The notes under the pieces were generated by a model, which did not search any database, was not told the DNA's origin, and was given only the letters and a program-made list of their open reading frames with translations. Positions 59,900-64,000 of a stretch of DNA of 64,000 bases are shown here, piece after piece; the first letter of the stretch is position 1; every line of letters begins with the position of its first letter. The DNA lies in assembly GCF_020097135.1 (NCBI RefSeq), contig NZ_CP083608.1, positions 2,046,001 to 2,110,000 on the forward strand, given 5' to 3'. A program made the translations under genes and the position numbers. This DNA is from Macrococcus armenti. GTDB taxonomy: Bacteria > Bacillota > Bacilli > Staphylococcales > Staphylococcaceae.

Positions 59900-62323
59900 T
59901 TATGCTTTTGTTTTATTTATCTTAAATGCATTGTCCACATAGTCAATAGTAATATTATGACCTGTTAAAGCTTCGCCTTTTAGCAATTCTTCTGATAACT
60001 GGTCTTCAATATTTTTCTGAATTGCACGTGCAAGTGGTCGTGCTCCGTATTCAGGATCATAACCTTCGTCAGCGATTTTATCTTTCGCAGCGTCTGTTAA
60101 TGCAATATGAATATCTTGTTCTTTAAGACGATTTGCAAGCCCTTCAACCATGAGTGATACGATTTCTTTTAAGTGTTCTTTTTCTAGCTTATGGAACACG
60201 ATAATATCATCAATACGGTTTAAGAACTCTGGACGGAACTGCTTCTTAAGTTCGTCCATCATCGTCTTACGAATTGTCTCATAATCCTGCGCTGCTGTCT
60301 GACCACCAAATCCGACAAACTTATTATCTTTAAGTTCCTGTGCACCGACGTTACTCGTCATAATAATGACTGTGTTTCTAAAGTCCACTGTGCGTCCTTT
60401 AGAATCTGTAAGACGTCCGTCATCAAGTACTTGCAGTAATATGTTGAATACATCTGGATGTGCCTTCTCGATTTCATCGAATAAAATAACTGAGTATGGC
60501 TTACGGCGTACTTTCTCTGTCAATTGCCCGCCATCATCATGTCCAACATAACCCGGAGGCGAACCTACCATACGTGACACACTATGTTTCTCCATGAATT
60601 CACTCATGTCTACACGGATCATCGCATCTTCTTCACCGAACATGGCTTCGGCCAACGCTTTAGCAAGTTCTGTTTTACCAACACCAGTTGGCCCTAAGAA
60701 GATAAAGCTTCCGATTGGACGTTTCGGGTCTTTAAGTCCCGCACGCGCACGACGTACCGCTTTAGAAATAGAAGATACTGCATCCGATTGACCGATAACA
60801 CGATTATGCAGAATTGACTCTAAGTTCAATAACTTCTGAGACTCTGTTTCTGCAATTTTAGTGATTGGAATACCTGTCCACTGTGCCACAACATTTGCAA
60901 TGTCATCCGGTGTTACAGATGTATTATTAGAGCCTTGTGATTTTTGCCACTCTTTCTTAGTTTCTTCTAACTTCTTCTCAAGTTGCGTCTGTCTATCACG
61001 CAGACTCGCAGCTTGTTCGAACTCCTGAGAGTGTACTGCAGCATCTTTTTCGTTTTTAACCTTTTCCAATTCTGCTTCCAGCTCTTTTAAGCTAGGTGGT
61101 GTCGTATAATTTCTAAGGCGTACTTTAGAACCTGCTTCATCAATTAAGTCAATTGCTTTATCAGGTAGGAAACGGTCAGAGATATAACGATCACTCATCT
61201 TAACCGCTGCAACTAATGCCTCGTCTGAAATTTTAATTCTGTGATGTGCTTCGTAACGGTCACGCAATCCTTTTAAAATTTCAATTGCATCTTCTACATT
61301 CGGTTGATCGACTTGTACCGGTTGGAAACGACGCTCTAAAGCTGCGTCCTTCTCAATATACTTACGATACTCTTCTAAAGTCGTTGCACCGATACATTGT
61401 ATTTCACCACGGGCAAGTGCTGGTTTTAATATGTTAGATGCATCGATGGCACCCTCTGCTCCGCCTGCACCGATTAATGTGTGAAGCTCATCGATAAACA
61501 GGATAATATTGCCTGCCTGATGAATCTCTTCCATCACTTTCTTTAAACGCTCTTCAAATTCACCTCGATACTTCGTTCCAGCTACAACCGTACCCATATC
61601 GAGACTCATAACACGTTTACCCTTTAATGTTTCAGGTACTTCGTTGTTAACAATTGCCTGTGCTAAACCTTCAACGATTGCTGTTTTACCAACACCAGGC
61701 TCTCCGATAAGTACCGGATTGTTTTTCGTACGACGACTTAATACTTCTATCACACGCGTTATTTCTGCGCTTCGTCCAATTACAGGATCTAATGTCCCAT
61801 CTTTAGCAATGACCGTTAAATCACGTGCGAGTTCATCCAATGTCGGTGTATTTTGTGATTTTGTGCTGCCTGCATCTTTATTTGACATTTCAGGACTGCC
61901 GAGTAACTTCACAACTTGTGATCTTGCTTTCGTAATATTTAAATCTAAGTTTGCAAGAACACGTGCTGCAACACCTTCATTTTCACGAATAAGCCCAAGT
62001 AAAATATGTTCTGTTCCTACGAAATTATGGTTTAGTTTACGCGCTTCATCTAATGATAATTCGATTACTTTCTTAGCACGTGGTGTATATTGAATCGTAC
62101 CACCCATACCTGAACCATGACCGATTAATTGTTCTACTTCTGAAACTACTTTTTCTTCTGTAATATTGTATGCAGCTAATACTTTAGCAGCAATGCCATC
62201 AGGTTCTTTCACAAGTCCTAATAATAAATGCTCTGTCCCAATGTTATTGTGATTTAAACGAATTGCTTCTTCCTGTGCATGAGCAAGTACGCGTTGCGCA
62301 CGCTCTGTTAATCTACCAAACAT
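59900..62323 (-). CDS. clpC: ATP-dependent Clp protease ATPase subunit ClpC
   Basis: An 807-aa Hsp100. The N-domain has two repeats (residues 1-145), AAA1 carries [13 protein letters not shown] near residue 207, a UVR-type coiled region is near residues 420-455 and AAA2 carries [13 protein letters not shown] near 540. VGFGG near residue 665 looks like the ClpP-docking loop. It unfolds substrates, including phospho-arginine proteins marked by McsB. ATG follows AGGAGGAG. Fourth gene of the ctsR operon. Confidence 0.97.
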   Translation of the reverse strand: MFGRLTERAQRVLAHAQEEAIRLNHNNIGTEHLLLGLVKEPDGIAAKVLAAYNITEEKVVSEVEQLIGHGSGMGGTIQYTPRAKKVIELSLDEARKLNHNFVGTEHILLGLIRENEGVAARVLANLDLNITKARSQVVKLLGSPEMSNKDAGSTKSQNTPTLDELARDLTVIAKDGTLDPVIGRSAEITRVIEVLSRRTKNNPVLIGEPGVGKTAIVEGLAQAIVNNEVPETLKGKRVMSLDMGTVVAGTKYRGEFEERLKKVMEEIHQAGNIILFIDELHTLIGAGGAEGAIDASNILKPALARGEIQCIGATTLEEYRKYIEKDAALERRFQPVQVDQPNVEDAIEILKGLRDRYEAHHRIKISDEALVAAVKMSDRYISDRFLPDKAIDLIDEAGSKVRLRNYTTPPSLKELEAELEKVKNEKDAAVHSQEFEQAASLRDRQTQLEKKLEETKKEWQKSQGSNNTSVTPDDIANVVAQWTGIPITKIAETESQKLLNLESILHNRVIGQSDAVSSISKAVRRARAGLKDPKRPIGSFIFLGPTGVGKTELAKALAEAMFGEEDAMIRVDMSEFMEKHSVSRMVGSPPGYVGHDDGGQLTEKVRRKPYSVILFDEIEKAHPDVFNILLQVLDDGRLTDSKGRTVDFRNTVIIMTSNVGAQELKDNKFVGFGGQTAAQDYETIRKTMMDELKKQFRPEFLNRIDDIIVFHKLEKEHLKEIVSLMVEGLANRLKEQDIHIALTDAAKDKIADEGYDPEYGARPLARAIQKNIEDQLSEELLKGEALTGHNITIDYVDNAFKINKTKA

Positions 62324-62334
62324 ATAACTCCTCC

Positions 62335-63342
62335 TTATAGATGCGTTCTTAACATCTCTGATCGTTTTTCTTCAACTGTAACGTCACTATCATAAACTGT
62401 ATTTAGAAATGGCGCCTGTATAGCTACCATTAATTCATTAAATCTAAACGGAATATCAATGATACCCATATCAATACCGAGTTTGACCTCACTTAATCTA
62501 AGACTTGCTTCTTCAACAGAAATCTTTCTACTATATTTCAATATACCTAAACTGCGGTAAATGCGATCTATCGTTTCAATATGATCGTAATTATTCATAC
62601 GTTTACGCATATTGAGTTCTTCTTCTATAATCTGTTCTACTACTTGCTGTAAATCTTCAATAATACTCACTTCATCCTTACCGAGTGTCAATTGGTTAGA
62701 CACCTGATAAATATGACCTAGTGCTTGCGTACCTTCTCCATATATACCACGAATCGTAAACCCGAAACGGTTAATCGTTTGTGCGATTCTATTCATTCGA
62801 TTCATAATCGATAACCCTGGTAAATGCAGCATAACACTTGCTCTTAATCCCGTACCTATATTCGTCGGACAAGTCGTCAAATAACCGTAATGTTCATCGA
62901 ACGAAATCATCAAATGTTCATCAAGACGTTTATCAATCTCTTGCGCACGTTGATATAATTCCTGAAGCGATAAATCCCTGCCTAACACCTGTACTCGAAT
63001 ATGATCTTCTTCGTTTACCATAATACTCTCAGACTCATCGTCATTTATATAGACAGCACCACCGTTATTTTTAAGTAGCTCCTTACTCATTAAGTGCTTA
63101 GCGACAAGCATTAAACGTTCCTGCTCAGATATATCCTGCATCTTTATTTCATCGTAATCTAAGCGCAATACATTCCCGACACATTCTATTACACGTTCTG
63201 CATCGCCTTCACTAAACATCATCGGATGGACAAAATTTTCTAAGTTACGTGCAAGACGTATCCTTGAGCTTAATATAACTGGCTCATCATTCCCGCTTTG
63301 CATCCAGTCACTTAACTCGCTTTGAAGATGCTTACTCAACAT
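62335..63342 (-). CDS. mcsB: Protein arginine kinase McsB
   Basis: A 335-aa guanido-kinase-fold protein that phosphorylates arginines. [18 protein letters not shown] near residue 22 and [20 protein letters not shown] near 148 are catalytic-region signatures. [20 protein letters not shown] near 202 follows. ATG TTG at 63342 is chosen, overlapping mcsA by 11 bases; other in-frame starts lie up to 63354. It works with McsA to tag CtsR and misfolded proteins for ClpCP. Confidence 0.95.
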   Translation of the reverse strand: MLSKHLQSELSDWMQSGNDEPVILSSRIRLARNLENFVHPMMFSEGDAERVIECVGNVLRLDYDEIKMQDISEQERLMLVAKHLMSKELLKNNGGAVYINDDESESIMVNEEDHIRVQVLGRDLSLQELYQRAQEIDKRLDEHLMISFDEHYGYLTTCPTNIGTGLRASVMLHLPGLSIMNRMNRIAQTINRFGFTIRGIYGEGTQALGHIYQVSNQLTLGKDEVSIIEDLQQVVEQIIEEELNMRKRMNNYDHIETIDRIYRSLGILKYSRKISVEEASLRLSEVKLGIDMGIIDIPFRFNELMVAIQAPFLNTVYDSDVTVEEKRSEMLRTHL

Positions 63343-63718
63343 GTGCATCACCACTTTCTTTCAACGCTTTAATTTCATCTCGTACATGCACCGCTTCTTC
63401 AAAGTTTTGAACTTCAATAAGTTGCTGCAGCTTCTCTTCTAAACTTTCAATTCGTTTACGCAGCGCAATTTTTTCCTGAGACTTAAACGGCTGCTGTCCA
63501 ACATGTTCTAAATTACCTGCTTGTACTCTCTCGATAATTTGAGGAACATATTGACTAAATGTTGAATAGCACTCACTACAACCAAACTTCCCGATATGCA
63601 GCACTTCTCTTAATGTTAGACCGCAATTGGGACATTTATCAGGCTTCGTTTGAAACTCTCCACTATTTAATAAATGCTTCAATAGCTGATTCATTGAAAA
63701 CTCTTCTTCATAAGTCAT
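63332..63718 (-). CDS. mcsA: McsA-like activator, shortened N terminus
   Basis: A 128-aa protein with a [19 protein letters not shown] zinc knuckle and SECYSTF near residues 28-51, and a C-terminal UVR-like coil ([20 protein letters not shown] near 92-111). S. aureus McsA, as I recall it, is about 188 aa with four CXXC-type pairs; the first ~60 residues and two pairs are missing here. The ATG is certain: it follows AGGAGGTG, and ctsR ends 12 bases upstream. Activator of McsB. Confidence 0.9.
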   Translation of the reverse strand: MTYEEEFSMNQLLKHLLNSGEFQTKPDKCPNCGLTLREVLHIGKFGCSECYSTFSQYVPQIIERVQAGNLEHVGQQPFKSQEKIALRKRIESLEEKLQQLIEVQNFEEAVHVRDEIKALKESGDAHVE

Positions 63719-63729
63719 ACGAACACCTC

Positions 63730-64000
63730 CTAGTTGTAATGGATAATAGATAACACATTGTGTAAAATATTAGCGCGAATATAGTCGCGATACGGCACTT
63801 CTACCATGAGCGTATCACGATGGATAACCGATAACATCATCTTCTTCTCTCTTAATGATATAAGTTCATTATCATGAAGCCCTGAAATGATACGTTCAGC
63901 ATTTTGTTGAGAAATTTGTTTACCTGTCAGCTCTTTCAGATGATTTAAAAATGCTGACTTATCATTCGATTCAATTTTAGTAATACGAATGTATCCACCG
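63730..64000 (-). CDS. ctsR: Transcriptional repressor CtsR, C-terminal part (5' end outside window)
   Basis: Read by hand: the frame enters at the window edge with GGYIRITKIESND and ends with RANILHNVLSIIHYN before TAG at 63730-63732; 89 residues are visible. The conserved glycine-rich wing and RDYIRANIL segment identify CtsR, the heat-shock repressor of clp genes. It is first in the ctsR-mcsA-mcsB-clpC operon. Confidence 0.92.
   Translation of the reverse strand, partial: GGYIRITKIESNDKSAFLNHLKELTGKQISQQNAERIISGLHDNELISLREKKMMLSVIHRDTLMVEVPYRDYIRANILHNVLSIIHYN

Overview
The window is a chromosomal segment of a low-GC Gram-positive bacterium of the Staphylococcaceae, most likely Macrococcus or a close relative. 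The evidence is near-identity to staphylococcal RpoB, RpoC, CysS, FolE2 and HemQ, the staphylococcal gene order over most of the 64 kb, Sst-type iron uptake and bacillithiol genes. It also carries ispD and ispF of the MEP isoprenoid pathway, which S. aureus lacks. The genus call is an inference from remembered sequences; no database search was run.

Layout. 1-8.4 kb: a truncated HD phosphohydrolase, a GNAT acetyltransferase, an uncharacterised ATP-grasp/FemAB-like pair, DUF1450, lipL-pta (lipoate transfer and acetate metabolism), and hemQ in the opposite direction. 7.4-11.3 kb: a Fur-box-controlled sstABCD siderophore operon. 11.4-19.3 kb: amino-acid exchanger, a 34-aa small ORF, DUF423, ung, pdxK/thiD2, yojF-bshB2-folE2-acetyltransferase, Cof hydrolase, tadA. 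19.3-28.7 kb: two deoxynucleoside kinases, HAD phosphatase, ilvE, threonine-catabolic tdh-type and kbl genes, and three tandem M20 amidohydrolases.

28.7-64 kb is the information-processing backbone, all on the minus strand. Read in transcription order it is ctsR-mcsA-mcsB-clpC-radA-yacL-ispD-ispF-gltX-[Cys T-box]-cysE-cysS-mrnC-rlmB-yacP-sigH-secE-nusG-rplK-rplA-[L10 leader]-rplJ-rplL-methyltransferase-rpoB-rpoC-[accessory cassette]-rplGB-rpsL-rpsG-fusA-tuf. Regulatory sites seen include a cysteine T-box, an L10 leader with two competing hairpins, matching L1-type stems before rplK and rplA, sigma-A promoters for rpoB, rplGB, tuf, ilvE, cysE and secE, and many bidirectional terminators.

The most unusual part is 33.7-38.6 kb. 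A three-gene AT-rich cassette sits between rpoC and rplGB, genes that are normally adjacent. It encodes an Sdr-like exported protein with 22 perfect-phase 15-bp (PTTE[L/V]) repeats and degenerate export and sorting signals. Behind it are two paralogous SgrR-like proteins (winged helix fused to a solute-binding domain). The second SgrR-like gene is broken by one extra T in a T7 run, which suggests a phase-variable or decaying regulator. The cassette is closed by its own terminator, and a fresh promoter restarts transcription of the str operon. No rRNA, tRNA, CRISPR array, insertion sequence or prophage was found.
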